The position numbers and the translations under genes are program-made. From a virus, in the IMG/VR virus record IMGVR_UViG_3300029985_000693, positions 61,961-125,960 of that record: a stretch of 64,000 nt of DNA; one strand, written 5' to 3'. A model generated the notes under the pieces. The model searched no databases. It saw nothing but the letters and a program-made list of their open reading frames with translations, and was not told where the DNA came from. Shown piece by piece: positions 1-8,250 of this stretch (positions are counted from its first letter, which is position 1; each line of letters starts with the position of its first letter).

Positions 1-315
1 CATGTGAGCTATATTGTTTACATCAAAACGTCCCTTAACGAAGTTAGGAATAGACTTACCCATATCGACGTAAAACTGATTTGCATCAAACACCAGCGTA
101 TCTACCGAAGGCTCTACATCATCGGCAAATACAGGCGTAACCGCCTTAGCAATGAGACCACCGTATGAAGAACGTAAGTTCTTTAGCTCTTCCACAGATT
201 GGTTCTTACGCATGGTCCAAGCCGCACGAACGTTCAAGGGAACCTCATCCACATTCATAGTGCTGGCCTTGACAGCCAATTTGGCCTTGTCTACGATAAT
301 ATCTATTTTATCCAT
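1..315 (-). CDS. hypothetical protein, N-terminal part (runs off the window)
   Basis: An open frame starts at an ATG whose first base is 315 and continues leftwards to position 1 without a stop, giving 105 visible residues beginning MDKIDIIVDKAKLAVKAS. An AAAGGA ribosome-binding site lies a few bases upstream of the ATG. It is the third gene after the small genes at 541-954 and 339-548 and reads in the same direction, so the three are probably co-transcribed from the promoter at 1015-1043. No family was recognised. The visible part looks soluble and mixed alpha/beta. The C-terminus lies outside the window. Confidence 0.7.
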   Translation of the reverse strand, partial: MDKIDIIVDKAKLAVKASTMNVDEVPLNVRAAWTMRKNQSVEELKNLRSSYGGLIAKAVTPVFADDVEPSVDTLVFDANQFYVDMGKSIPNFVKGRFDVNNIAHM

Positions 316-338
316 TATTAGATTTTCCTTTAAACTAT

Positions 339-548
339 TTACGTAACCACTTGAAATAACTTAGCGAATGCAGTTTGGTCCAATACTTGAACAATACCAG
401 TTTCATGGTCCCTGACAACCCAGTCGCCAGGATTGGCGTTAAGTGCAAAACCAAAGGGGGTTTCGACTTGAATATAATCATCAACTTGATACGCTATTGC
501 CGGTGTAGGTTGATGTACCACCTGTAAATATACGATTTCTTTAGCCAT
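339..548 (-). CDS. small phage protein with PGDWVV motif
   Basis: A 69-residue protein. Its start overlaps the stop of the upstream gene by 8 nt (ATGGCTAA), and it is preceded by GGAAGAATAAAA as Shine-Dalgarno. The middle contains NPGDWVVRDHETG followed by a short hydrophobic C-terminal segment. This layout recalls the widespread small phage proteins with a PGDWI...G motif near a conserved C-terminus, whose function is unknown. The assignment to that group is by eye only. It is co-transcribed with its neighbours. Confidence 0.65.
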   Translation of the reverse strand: MAKEIVYLQVVHQPTPAIAYQVDDYIQVETPFGFALNANPGDWVVRDHETGIVQVLDQTAFAKLFQVVT

Positions 549-954
549 TTTTATTCTTCCTTTTTACCTTCAGCACGTCCGCTAGATTAAGAAGAGGAAA
601 CACAAGACGATCTGCTTGATTTTCGTCGTAATAAGCATGATCATTCGCCTCCATTACAAGGTCGGCAGCGGTTTCAAATGAAGTCGGATTGCGACTCCAA
701 GGCATTTGTTCGTCATGAAGGTAGTTAGCTTCCCACTTGACGTGACCAAGAGCGCAGCTTGGGCCAATGATCTTATCTTTTGAATCAACATTCAATAAAT
801 CATTAAATGAATAAAATGTATTATTTGAAACAATAGGTTCCTTTTTGAATTCCTGTCCAATGTCAAAATGCTTTACTTCCCCACTTGCACATTTTAACGC
901 TAGATTGCGCGCTGCTCGTGCCATTCGTGTACGGATCTTATCTTGTGTAGCCAT
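541..954 (-). CDS. hypothetical protein, 137 aa
   Basis: The protein has a basic N-terminus (MATQDKIRTRMARAARNLAL) and a hydrophilic C-terminal tail rich in lysine. No family was recognised. Its ribosome-binding site and ATG lie inside the left copy of a 53-bp direct repeat (951-1003) whose other copy (1101-1153) covers the 3' end of dnaE. The promoter at 1015-1043 sits just upstream. The gene therefore seems to have acquired its translation start together with duplicated dnaE sequence. Confidence 0.65.
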   Translation of the reverse strand: MATQDKIRTRMARAARNLALKCASGEVKHFDIGQEFKKEPIVSNNTFYSFNDLLNVDSKDKIIGPSCALGHVKWEANYLHDEQMPWSRNPTSFETAADLVMEANDHAYYDENQADRLVFPLLNLADVLKVKRKNKNG

Positions 955-1003
955 TTTTTATTCTTCCTTTTGGGTTATAGGTTCTCTTATTACATTGATT
1001 AAA
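951..1003. repeat. 53-bp direct repeat, left copy
   Basis: Identical base for base to 1101-1153. It contains the last codons of dnaE, an AGGAAGAAT ribosome-binding site and an ATG (read leftwards). In this copy the ATG starts the 137-residue gene at 541-954. The offset between copies is exactly 150 bp. Confidence 0.95.
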
Positions 1004-1014
1004 AACTTAACAAC

Positions 1015-1043
1015 AAGATACACTAAAAAAACTTACTTGTCAA
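1015..1043 (-). promoter_or_regulatory. sigma-70-type promoter for the 1-954 genes
   Basis: Read leftwards: TTGACA (1038-1043), 17-bp spacer, TATCTT (1015-1020). It lies between the two copies of the 53-bp repeat and points at the genes 954 to 1. The leader would be about 50 nt and contains the duplicated dnaE tail and ribosome-binding site. Confidence 0.65.
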
Positions 1044-1059
1044 GCAAGACGGGTGGATT

Positions 1060-1104
1060 TTAAATAATTTGCAGCATTAACACAAAATTATCAATATCTT
1101 CCAT
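1060..1104 (-). CDS. 14-codon ORF, likely remnant
   Basis: An ATG with a strong AGGAAGAAT ribosome-binding site inside the right repeat copy opens a frame of only 14 codons (MEDIDNFVLMLQII) before TAA. The start signals are as good as those of the 137-residue gene, so it may be translated. It looks like the truncated start of a former gene disrupted by the duplication, or a short leader peptide. Confidence 0.3.
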   Translation of the reverse strand: MEDIDNFVLMLQII

Positions 1105-1153
1105 TTTTTATTCTTCCTTTTGGGTTATAGGTTCTCTTATTACATTGATTAAA
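1101..1153. repeat. 53-bp direct repeat, right copy
   Basis: Identical to 951-1003. This copy spans the true 3' end of dnaE, its stop codon and the start signals of the 14-codon ORF. Confidence 0.95.
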
Positions 1154-4100
1154 TCAAGTGAAGGATCTTTCCCCTTCTTTGATTTAGTTAAAACAGCAAT
1201 AACTATACAGCCTGTCAAGTCTTTTTTGAAGGAAGATATTAACTCTCCTGTATTGTAATCTGGCCACTTTACCACTTTAATTTGTTGTCCAGCTACATCC
1301 AATACATACTCCGCAGCTTCCTTGGTTCCATGGTAAGTAAACAACCTATACTCCAAAACAACCGCCGCTACAGCCACTGTTGTCTTATTTGGCAATACGG
1401 GTAAATCTTCAAGCATAGACAAATAGGAGGGGTTAACAAACGGATATCGATCTAGGTAAACATACATCCGTTTTTCTTCATTCCTGGTAACATCCTGGAT
1501 TTTAGAATCTACCATAATAGGAAGAACAGATCCAGCAAAATAAGGCATAAGTTGTTTACGGTACTGGTATCGAGTCAAAGCGTCAAATTTAAGAAACTTT
1601 TGTTCTATTGATTTTTGTTTAGATCCAGTAATTAATGCTTTTTCTTGTTCATACAGTTGTAATTTAGACAATATGTCCATATTTTCAGGAAATAGAGAAT
1701 CAGCAATACCAGATATAATCAAATTATAAGCAACCTTGCGATTTATAGCAGAGTGAGCTTTTTTAATCTTTGGTGGTTCGTTAGGAGTGGAGAATAGGTC
1801 TATTTGTTTGGATTCCTTAACCTCTGGCTCTATTGTAGTTCCATTGGCAATACTTTCGTTTTCTATCTTTTGCAAGAAATCCTTAATATCAGTAAATGGA
1901 CCAAGCTTGGTCAATTCCAAATACGCCTTTTCTCCAACCCCCTCTAATAACCATAGCGGGGCTCTTAGTTTGTTTCCTTCTACGATAAAGCCAGAACCGG
2001 AGTATTTAATGTCCGGCAACAAAACAAAGCTAGAGCAATACTTCCAAAACTTTTCTTGTATTTCATTTCTATTAGAGTTGGAGAGAACAGCGCACCACCA
2101 CTGCAAGGGGTAGAAATGTTTTAAATAGGCAGTAGCGTAAGCCGTAACTGCATAGCAGCAGGCATGGGACTTGTTGAAAGAATAACGACTAGAAGTCACC
2201 AATTGCTCCCAGACCTTTTCTCCCACTTCTTCCCCAACCGTATCCTTGGCTCCACGCATGAAAATTTCTTTATCTTTAAGGACCTTTTCGGTGTTTTTCT
2301 TGGATGCATGACTACGGAACCCTTCGGCTTCTACCGATGTAGCCCTACCTACCTCTCGAAAAACCTTAGAGGCAGTTTCTTGGAATACCAAAACCCCGTA
2401 TGTATCGGGGGAAATATCTTGAAGTTCCTGAATCAAACCAATAGGTTTATCACCTTTGGCCCTTGCTACATATTCCTCCAACATGTTCCGAGATGTGGTT
2501 CCATCTGAAACAACAGCATCTAGTGTTCCTGGACGATCCAAAGCTGTAAATACAGCTATATCGGAAATACTGTTTATACCCATCTTTCCGTTTGATTTTT
2601 GAAAGTTGAATAACTGTAAGTATTTTTTCGCACCAGACGTGTTTAATTGAAAGACAGTTTCAGTTTTACCGTCTAATATATCTTTGAATACTTCATCTTT
2701 TTCTGGTAAATCCCATATATCATGTAAATTACCCTCTAAATCAGGAACAAGCCTAAAACCAGGAACCCTACGACCATTTAAGGTGTGATCGTTTAGGTAT
2801 TTAGGATCATTAGCTTGAATAATTTCTATACACTTAGAGATATCTTCCAATATCTTAATTACCAGGAAGTCTATCTTAATACCACCAGCCTCTTCTACCT
2901 CGTCTTTGGTCCATTGGGTTGCGGTAACTCCATCAATATTCATTGTAGGTAGGAAACTAGAGATAGGCATATCTCTGTCAGTGATTACATACCCTCCGGC
3001 GTGTACCCCTTTGCCCTTTACCAAAGATAGGGCAAGTTTTGCTGTTTCCCATGCTTCGGGATAATTCAATACAAACTCTTTAAGGGCTGGATCGGTGTCT
3101 ATAGCCCCTGGAACGAAGTCTTCATCCTTGGGTTGGTACCCAAACACATGGGCTTGGTCTGTAACGCCCTGAGGGGCATCCGCCATGCGTTTAGTCAAGG
3201 CATGGACCTCTTTAGAGACCTCACCGTAAAGAGCCCTACATACATCCTTAATAGCTGATTTCAAGCGGAGGGTACCATTTGTAGAAATCTTAGCTACATG
3301 GTTCTTACCAAACCTACGCTCTAGGAAGCCAGGACGACCTTCGGTGCCATCAAGAATATCTCTATTGAATAAATCATGGTCAATGTCAGGATAAGAACCG
3401 CCCTGGATACGATCTGGAGTAATAAATCGAGATAAAGACAAATCATCTTTAAATGGATCTACATGGGTAATACCCAATAGATAAGCAATAAATACGCCAG
3501 CTGCGCTGCCCCTTCCTGGACCAGTAAGAAGACGGGCCTTTTCATATTCAGACAAAACCTCTTCCTGCGTAAAGAAATATGGCAAGAAGTCAGTAACACC
3601 ATTCTTTTGTAGTAAAACAACCTCTTCCTTGAGACGTTCTACATATTTAGGGTTACTCCAGTCCATCCTTCCATGCTTACGGATCAACTCAAATAGATAC
3701 TTTACTGTATCGTGAGGATAGAATTGGGCTGGAAGTGACTTCTTATCTTGAAACTTAAAGTCCTTAAAACCAGAAGCCCAATTACGGCTATTCTCCACCC
3801 AAGAACGGAACTCATCCTCTTGTATCCCCATGTTTTGATTGAAAAATTCAAAACACTCGCTGGAGCTTTTACGCCAATAACCTTCTGAAAAGTGCCAATT
3901 GCCAGACTGTAATAGTCTAACCTTTTGAACAACCACATGTTCAGGAATAGCTACGTGGGAATCGTCTGATACTACAATTGGATCCCCATATTTTTTAGCT
4001 AAATCTATAACAAATTGATTGGCACCTATTTGCACGGCTCCATTGGGAGCGTATGGGGAGCATTCATTTTGTATGAATCCCTCCACCAGACGTATATTAT

Positions 4101-4935
4101 TAAAATGAAACGGCTCTTCTTCAGTCAAAACCTTATAACGAAAGGTTCCGACCAGCCTATAATCGGCTTGTTTGTCCTTGAAACGCTTAGCGAGCGTCTT
4201 TCCGTCAATTTCATGACGCTTTCCTTTTGCATCTAGGACCAAAAGACGTTTATTTGGATGCAACCGTTTTTCGGTACCATCTGGATTGATTAAATATAGA
4301 GATTCCTCCCAGTTAGTATCACATTTATGTGGAAATACTTCCACAATAAAGTTTCCAGGTTTAACAATAGACCGTAGCTTTTCGTAGTATTTAACAGCGA
4401 TATCTGGACGGTTCAGAGCAAGGTGGCCTTGAACAGCCCCAATTAAGCAGCTAGAGCCCATAGTCACGTTCTTGGACCCAAGCTCTTCAAGTTCTTCCCA
4501 GCCGAAGATCGGCTTCTTCTCAGATCCCCACGTTTCTGCCGTTTCGTCTGCAATTGAGATAAGACGTGCCGCTGTCTGGAAGGCTTCATAGTCCTTAAAA
4601 TGCATTGTTACGTGAAAGTATTTACGATAATCAATATACGATAATTGGTCTTTGGTTGGACCCTTTTCGGCTATTGTCTTGGATACACCCATAGACTTGA
4701 GAATTTCACACTCACGAGGGCGTAAATACGACTCCAAACCAAGTATTGGGGTAATCTTAGCCTTTTTAGCTAAATCGTAAATCTTGCGAACGCCAGCAAG
4801 AGTTCCATGGTCCGTAGTAGTAATATAGCCAGTGTTCAGGTCCAATTCTCTACGCAAAAAAGATTCTGGTGTTGAGCCAGAATCAAGAGAAAGGGTGTGA
4901 CAATGTGGTGTAACTAGTGGATCGAAATCTTTCAT
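1108..4935 (-). CDS. dnaE: DNA polymerase III alpha subunit (C-family, DnaE-type)
   Basis: A replicative DNA polymerase of 1275 residues, close to the bacterial DnaE length of about 1160. The N-terminal PHP domain is visible at residues 8-70 (TPHCHTLSLDSG, TTDHGTLAG). The palm holds GPGRGSAAG (about 471-479) and PDIDHD (about 515-520), matching the two adjacent catalytic aspartates of E. coli DnaE. KIDFLVIK (about 685) is the expected site of the third aspartate. YSFNKSHACCYA is the conserved block that follows. VHAGGYVIT is also family-typical. No separate epsilon or clamp gene is seen in the window. It has its own promoter at 4945-4973, with only 9 nt between the -10 box and the ATG. C-family polymerases are uncommon in phages, which mostly use A or B families. 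Its 3' end is duplicated at 951-1003. Confidence 0.95.
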   Translation of the reverse strand: MKDFDPLVTPHCHTLSLDSGSTPESFLRRELDLNTGYITTTDHGTLAGVRKIYDLAKKAKITPILGLESYLRPRECEILKSMGVSKTIAEKGPTKDQLSYIDYRKYFHVTMHFKDYEAFQTAARLISIADETAETWGSEKKPIFGWEELEELGSKNVTMGSSCLIGAVQGHLALNRPDIAVKYYEKLRSIVKPGNFIVEVFPHKCDTNWEESLYLINPDGTEKRLHPNKRLLVLDAKGKRHEIDGKTLAKRFKDKQADYRLVGTFRYKVLTEEEPFHFNNIRLVEGFIQNECSPYAPNGAVQIGANQFVIDLAKKYGDPIVVSDDSHVAIPEHVVVQKVRLLQSGNWHFSEGYWRKSSSECFEFFNQNMGIQEDEFRSWVENSRNWASGFKDFKFQDKKSLPAQFYPHDTVKYLFELIRKHGRMDWSNPKYVERLKEEVVLLQKNGVTDFLPYFFTQEEVLSEYEKARLLTGPGRGSAAGVFIAYLLGITHVDPFKDDLSLSRFITPDRIQGGSYPDIDHDLFNRDILDGTEGRPGFLERRFGKNHVAKISTNGTLRLKSAIKDVCRALYGEVSKEVHALTKRMADAPQGVTDQAHVFGYQPKDEDFVPGAIDTDPALKEFVLNYPEAWETAKLALSLVKGKGVHAGGYVITDRDMPISSFLPTMNIDGVTATQWTKDEVEEAGGIKIDFLVIKILEDISKCIEIIQANDPKYLNDHTLNGRRVPGFRLVPDLEGNLHDIWDLPEKDEVFKDILDGKTETVFQLNTSGAKKYLQLFNFQKSNGKMGINSISDIAVFTALDRPGTLDAVVSDGTTSRNMLEEYVARAKGDKPIGLIQELQDISPDTYGVLVFQETASKVFREVGRATSVEAEGFRSHASKKNTEKVLKDKEIFMRGAKDTVGEEVGEKVWEQLVTSSRYSFNKSHACCYAVTAYATAYLKHFYPLQWWCAVLSNSNRNEIQEKFWKYCSSFVLLPDIKYSGSGFIVEGNKLRAPLWLLEGVGEKAYLELTKLGPFTDIKDFLQKIENESIANGTTIEPEVKESKQIDLFSTPNEPPKIKKAHSAINRKVAYNLIISGIADSLFPENMDILSKLQLYEQEKALITGSKQKSIEQKFLKFDALTRYQYRKQLMPYFAGSVLPIMVDSKIQDVTRNEEKRMYVYLDRYPFVNPSYLSMLEDLPVLPNKTTVAVAAVVLEYRLFTYHGTKEAAEYVLDVAGQQIKVVKWPDYNTGELISSFKKDLTGCIVIAVLTKSKKGKDPSLDLINVIREPITQKEE

Positions 4936-4944
4936 TGGTTAATC

Positions 4945-4973
4945 AATGTAGCACAACGACCAACACTAGTCAA
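4945..4973 (-). promoter_or_regulatory. sigma-70-type promoter of dnaE
   Basis: Read leftwards: TTGACT (4968-4973), 17-bp spacer, TACATT (4945-4950). The dnaE ATG is at 4935, only 9 nt after the -10 box, so the expected transcript has a leader of about 3 nt. There is no room for a Shine-Dalgarno sequence on the mRNA. Confidence 0.75.
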
Positions 4974-5408
4974 CTAACCATTGAGGAATCTTAAGAATCC
5001 ATGCAAAAAATCACTAATTCTATTGAATTCCAAAGAAACCAAAAACCACAAAGGAAAATAATGCCAATTAATCATACCTAGTATGCTTCCAGAACCTTTG
5101 TATTCCCAGGGGTTTCTATCTGTGAATCTTTTATAAATAAAAGCCCATATGAATTCAGAACTGTATATAACTAAAACATACAATATGGAGGTCAAAAACC
5201 AACCACAATGCATATTCACCTTAAGACACTCTAAGGCCATACCAGCTGTACTATATACAGGTATTACGCTAAGATGACTGTACGTTACAAAGTGTACATC
5301 TCTATGTTTTATATAGGATTTTAGACCGGTAAATAGGTTTTCAAGTAATAAACCTACAACCCCTATGGCCAGAGCGTGTTGTAGCCATAGAAGTTGCATA
5401 GGAATCAC
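4974..5408 (-). CDS. TMEM229-like four-helix membrane protein
   Basis: A 144-residue integral membrane protein with four hydrophobic segments (about residues 8-24, 42-62, 70-92, 112-132). Its order of features follows the TMEM229 / bacterial putative ABC-transporter CmpB group (PF06541): an N-terminal helix with a conserved Glu (LLLENLFTG), PVYSTAGMALE, a helix ending in a Glu (YSSEFIWAFIYKRF), then NPWEYKG in place of the usual PWDYS, and a last helix with WFLVSLEF. The match is by eye, and the function of that family is not settled. It is the last gene of the operon that runs down from the reductase. Its stop codon abuts the -35 box of the dnaE promoter. Confidence 0.55.
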   Translation of the reverse strand: MIPMQLLWLQHALAIGVVGLLLENLFTGLKSYIKHRDVHFVTYSHLSVIPVYSTAGMALECLKVNMHCGWFLTSILYVLVIYSSEFIWAFIYKRFTDRNPWEYKGSGSILGMINWHYFPLWFLVSLEFNRISDFLHGFLRFLNG

Positions 5409-5425
5409 CCTATGTTTAAATATTA

Positions 5426-5773
5426 CTAGAGATTTTTATGCAAATGAGGTAATGAAAGTAAAATAGTATTAAATAGTTTATCTATAGTGGGATCCCAAGA
5501 CTTTTCTACACTATTTTCCATGATTATTTGCTGTAGATAGGCTAGAAGGTCCAAAGCCTCCATTAAGGCATCAGCTCTGGCGTTACGACCATTAAAGGGC
5601 ATCAAAGGAACACCATACCTTTTAATTCCAACCTCATTACGCTCTACCATTAAATCTATAATAGATTCTGGAAGATCTACATTTCGGGCCTTTTCAAGAA
5701 CCTCATGCCAACAACTATTAAAATCAGCAGACTTATTGACTGGTTCTGGTTGGTCCAGACTATAAGCTTCCAC
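5426..5773 (-). CDS. MazG-like / all-alpha NTP pyrophosphohydrolase-like protein
   Basis: 115 residues. The central part reads ERNEVGIKRYGVPLMPFNG, then ARADALMEALDLLAYLQQ. This is the phage pattern of small all-alpha NTP-pyrophosphohydrolase-like proteins, in which an E..D helix (EALDLLAYL) is the presumed metal-binding element. Such enzymes hydrolyse nucleoside triphosphates and fit a nucleotide-metabolism operon. The first metal-binding helix is poorly defined here, so catalytic activity is uncertain. It overlaps the preceding gene's stop by 1 nt. Confidence 0.45.
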   Translation of the reverse strand: MEAYSLDQPEPVNKSADFNSCWHEVLEKARNVDLPESIIDLMVERNEVGIKRYGVPLMPFNGRNARADALMEALDLLAYLQQIIMENSVEKSWDPTIDKLFNTILLSLPHLHKNL

Positions 5774-5994
5774 TAAATAACTCCTAGGATTACCCTGAGT
5801 TTACTTACTATGTCTGAATATAATTCATCCAGGTCTTCAGTGGAAATAAGAAGACTTTGAGCTATAGTGTGATCTGGTATTGGACCATCAAAACGTTCAA
5901 TCATCTTATCCAAAGAATAACCATAACGTTTGCAGTACACGTAATCAGGATCGGTATGTATTTTTTCTCTTATCTCTTTAGGGTTTAAGGACAC
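5773..5994 (-). CDS. small conserved-looking phage protein
   Basis: The frame is open from an ATG at 6075, but that start would overlap the upstream gene by 98 nt. A GTG at 5994 gives a 73-residue protein overlapping by only 17 nt, and I chose it for that reason; neither has a strong ribosome-binding site. The sequence contains YVYCKRYGYSLDKMIERF, PDHTIAQSLLISTEDLDELY. This pattern is seen in small phage proteins whose predicted fold resembles helix-turn-helix (PDxxIAQxLxxTxxxxxxLY). The function is unknown. Confidence 0.5.
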   Translation of the reverse strand: MSLNPKEIREKIHTDPDYVYCKRYGYSLDKMIERFDGPIPDHTIAQSLLISTEDLDELYSDIVSKLRVILGVI

Positions 5995-6364
5995 TAGGGA
6001 CTCGAAACTGTAAAATCTTTGCGGTTGCGGGAGGAGGTTTGGACTTATTGATGCGTTCAAGTGTTTTAAGTTCATCCTCTATTTTCTTCTTTTGATTATT
6101 AGCCTGTTGACAATCTTGTTTGGTTTTAGCTAGGCATTCCTTGATTTTAATAATATCTTCCTTGGTCTTTAAGTACTCAAACATCTTGACTATCTTGGCG
6201 TCTTTCATGTTCCGATGGTGTTTTGTTAGCTTTTTCAGCTCAGAAACCAATTCAACTGAAAAAACAGACATTTTGGTTATAATGTCATTTACACCGCTAA
6301 GTTTGATATTTACGTCAAGTATATCTGAATCAATCTGTCCCATACCATTAATATTGGCAGTCAT
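5978..6364 (-). CDS. hypothetical coiled-coil protein, 128 aa
   Basis: It follows the phosphoesterase gene directly (stop at 6365, start at 6364). Residues about 45-110 are charged and heptad-like (ELKKLTKHHRNMKDAKIVKM, KKKIEDELKTLERINKSK), suggesting a coiled coil. The C-terminus is PPPATAKILQFRV. No family was recognised. Confidence 0.6.
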   Translation of the reverse strand: MTANINGMGQIDSDILDVNIKLSGVNDIITKMSVFSVELVSELKKLTKHHRNMKDAKIVKMFEYLKTKEDIIKIKECLAKTKQDCQQANNQKKKIEDELKTLERINKSKPPPATAKILQFRVPSVLKP

Positions 6365-7618
6365 CTAAGCTGGGAAACCGGGCCAAGCAGGTATAATGGA
6401 GTCCAAAGTAGTATCACGGTCTGTTTCTTCAGATACTTCAATAAACCTATAGTCGCCAAAGGGATGATCTGGGACTGATTCCCATAGAGTTTGACCATTG
6501 GCCATATCCATAGAACCTATAGATTGGGAGTAAGGATCCGGAGGAATAAGGGCTCCGTTTGTAATAATTACCTTGTGGGGTAGTCTTACTACCGAAGCTG
6601 TATGTACGTGCCCTACGGCAAACATATCATAAGACACACCCAACGGCTTAGCGGCATTTATCTTATTTGTTTGATTTTCCAATGATTTAATGTTGATATT
6701 ACTGGAAGGGAACCCTACATTGAGGACAGTATCACCGTGAGTTAAAAACAAATGAGAATTATGAATAGGTACATCTACGTATGGAGTTAGGGGTATATGG
6801 AACCTAACATTTGACAATCCAATCGTAGCCCTATAAACTCCATAGTATATATCCATTTCATTGGAATCCCACTTTTGGTCTACGCCCCGGTCTTTGTGAC
6901 GGGACTTATCTCTTCCGTGGTTACCAGTGGTACAATAGACATCAACCAATGGAAATTCCTTGCTAAATATCTTAACGGCTTTTTCTATTAGCCACATAGC
7001 CCTAGCAACCTGTTCTCTAACAGGAGCGCCCTGGCGAGGATCGTGTAGGCATCCTTGAATTATATCCCCTCCAAGCAATAAGTTTAACTTGGTTTCTTTT
7101 CGATATTGGGGCTTATAATTAACCGTCTCTAATATAACCTTTGAAAACCTACGAGCCTCTTCAGTCTTGCCATAAGGCAGGGGACATTCTGCTCCATTTA
7201 GGTCTGAACCGAAGTGGGTGTCAGATATAAACAGAGTAACCTCCCTGGTGGTCTTTACGTTGACCTTTTTGATATTAGGAGGGGTCCATTTATAATTTGA
7301 AAACCCCTTATCGATATAATTACAAAGATCTTCCCCTACTACTTGTCGGAAAATAGCCTCCTCTTTGGTCTTTTTGACTGTTTTTGCGGTTGTCTTGTCC
7401 CGTTTGGACTCTATGTCTGATTCGGTAATAGGAGTAAAAAGGGTATTTCTAAATTCATTGAACTTTTTGGAACCCAACTTGGACCAATATTCAATCAATG
7501 AATGATTATAACCGGTTTCGTTTTCCAGAATGTCTTTAAATTCCTTTAAAGTAATCCTGGATGGCTCTGTCGAATGAGCCAATATCAGTTTTTCTGTTAT
7601 TTTACGGGGTTGAGACAT
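6365..7618 (-). CDS. calcineurin-like metallophosphoesterase
   Basis: 417 residues. The full set of dimetal phosphoesterase motifs is present in order: SDTHFG (about 131), GGDIIQG (about 185), TGNHGRD (about 230), THGD (about 290) and GHVHTA (about 335). Asp, His and Asn ligands are all conserved. The approximately 120-residue N-terminal extension is predicted helical (REVTL begins the catalytic domain). Phages carry many such enzymes, and the substrate (nucleotide, nucleic acid or protein phosphate) cannot be told. The start codon overlaps the upstream stop by 1 nt (position 7618), so translation is probably coupled. Confidence 0.85.
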   Translation of the reverse strand: MSQPRKITEKLILAHSTEPSRITLKEFKDILENETGYNHSLIEYWSKLGSKKFNEFRNTLFTPITESDIESKRDKTTAKTVKKTKEEAIFRQVVGEDLCNYIDKGFSNYKWTPPNIKKVNVKTTREVTLFISDTHFGSDLNGAECPLPYGKTEEARRFSKVILETVNYKPQYRKETKLNLLLGGDIIQGCLHDPRQGAPVREQVARAMWLIEKAVKIFSKEFPLVDVYCTTGNHGRDKSRHKDRGVDQKWDSNEMDIYYGVYRATIGLSNVRFHIPLTPYVDVPIHNSHLFLTHGDTVLNVGFPSSNINIKSLENQTNKINAAKPLGVSYDMFAVGHVHTASVVRLPHKVIITNGALIPPDPYSQSIGSMDMANGQTLWESVPDHPFGDYRFIEVSEETDRDTTLDSIIPAWPGFPA

Positions 7619-8226
7619 TAAGCTACCGCCTGGGTTGATTCCTTACTGGCAGCAGCCTTCTGTAGAGCCTCTTGATCTACATCCCAAAGCTCTAGAACCT
7701 CGGTACGGACGCCCGGTTGAACACTGAAGGTGTCTCCAACCTTCTTTCCAGCAACGAGAGCCTTGTATTCGTCCTTAAAGTCTACAAACTTAGTTAGGGC
7801 AAAGCCAGGACCGATTACTTTCTCGGGTGTCGTCTCGGTAGCCTCAGCAACGTCTCGAGTGACAAGAAATGTTAATTCTGACACGCTCTCGGCAGTACGA
7901 ACCAGCCCCTGAGTCTTCCAACCCTCTAGCATGGCTTTTTGATTGTCAGCTTCAGTTTTAGCCTTGACTTCCCGATTTTCCTTAATACGATTGGAAATCA
8001 GATCGGCAATGTCACTTTTTAGAGTTGTACCGATAACTTCTACCATTGCTGTAATAATTTCAGATTGAAGACCAATGGCTTCTTTGTGATTCTTACTCAT
8101 CTTATTGAAGCCAGCTTGTGTTTGCTCTAATAGATTGACAACATCTTTTTGGACGCCCTCTAATTGTTGCTCTAGAGCTAGTTGCTTTGTTTTCATACCG
8201 CTGAAGGGGATTTTAGGTGAAGACAT
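7618..8226 (-). CDS. hypothetical protein with coiled-coil N-terminal half
   Basis: 202 residues. Residues 12-110 look like one long helix (KTKQLALEQQLEGVQKDVV, NRIKENREVKAKTEADNQKA). The C-terminal part is more globular and includes FKDEYKALVAGKKVGDTF, which superficially resembles the GreA/FKBP C-terminal fold. No confident family. It is operonic with the phosphoesterase downstream (1-nt overlap). Confidence 0.55.
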   Translation of the reverse strand: MSSPKIPFSGMKTKQLALEQQLEGVQKDVVNLLEQTQAGFNKMSKNHKEAIGLQSEIITAMVEVIGTTLKSDIADLISNRIKENREVKAKTEADNQKAMLEGWKTQGLVRTAESVSELTFLVTRDVAEATETTPEKVIGPGFALTKFVDFKDEYKALVAGKKVGDTFSVQPGVRTEVLELWDVDQEALQKAAASKESTQAVA

Positions 8227-8250
8227 TTTATTGGATTCCTTTGTTTTGGT

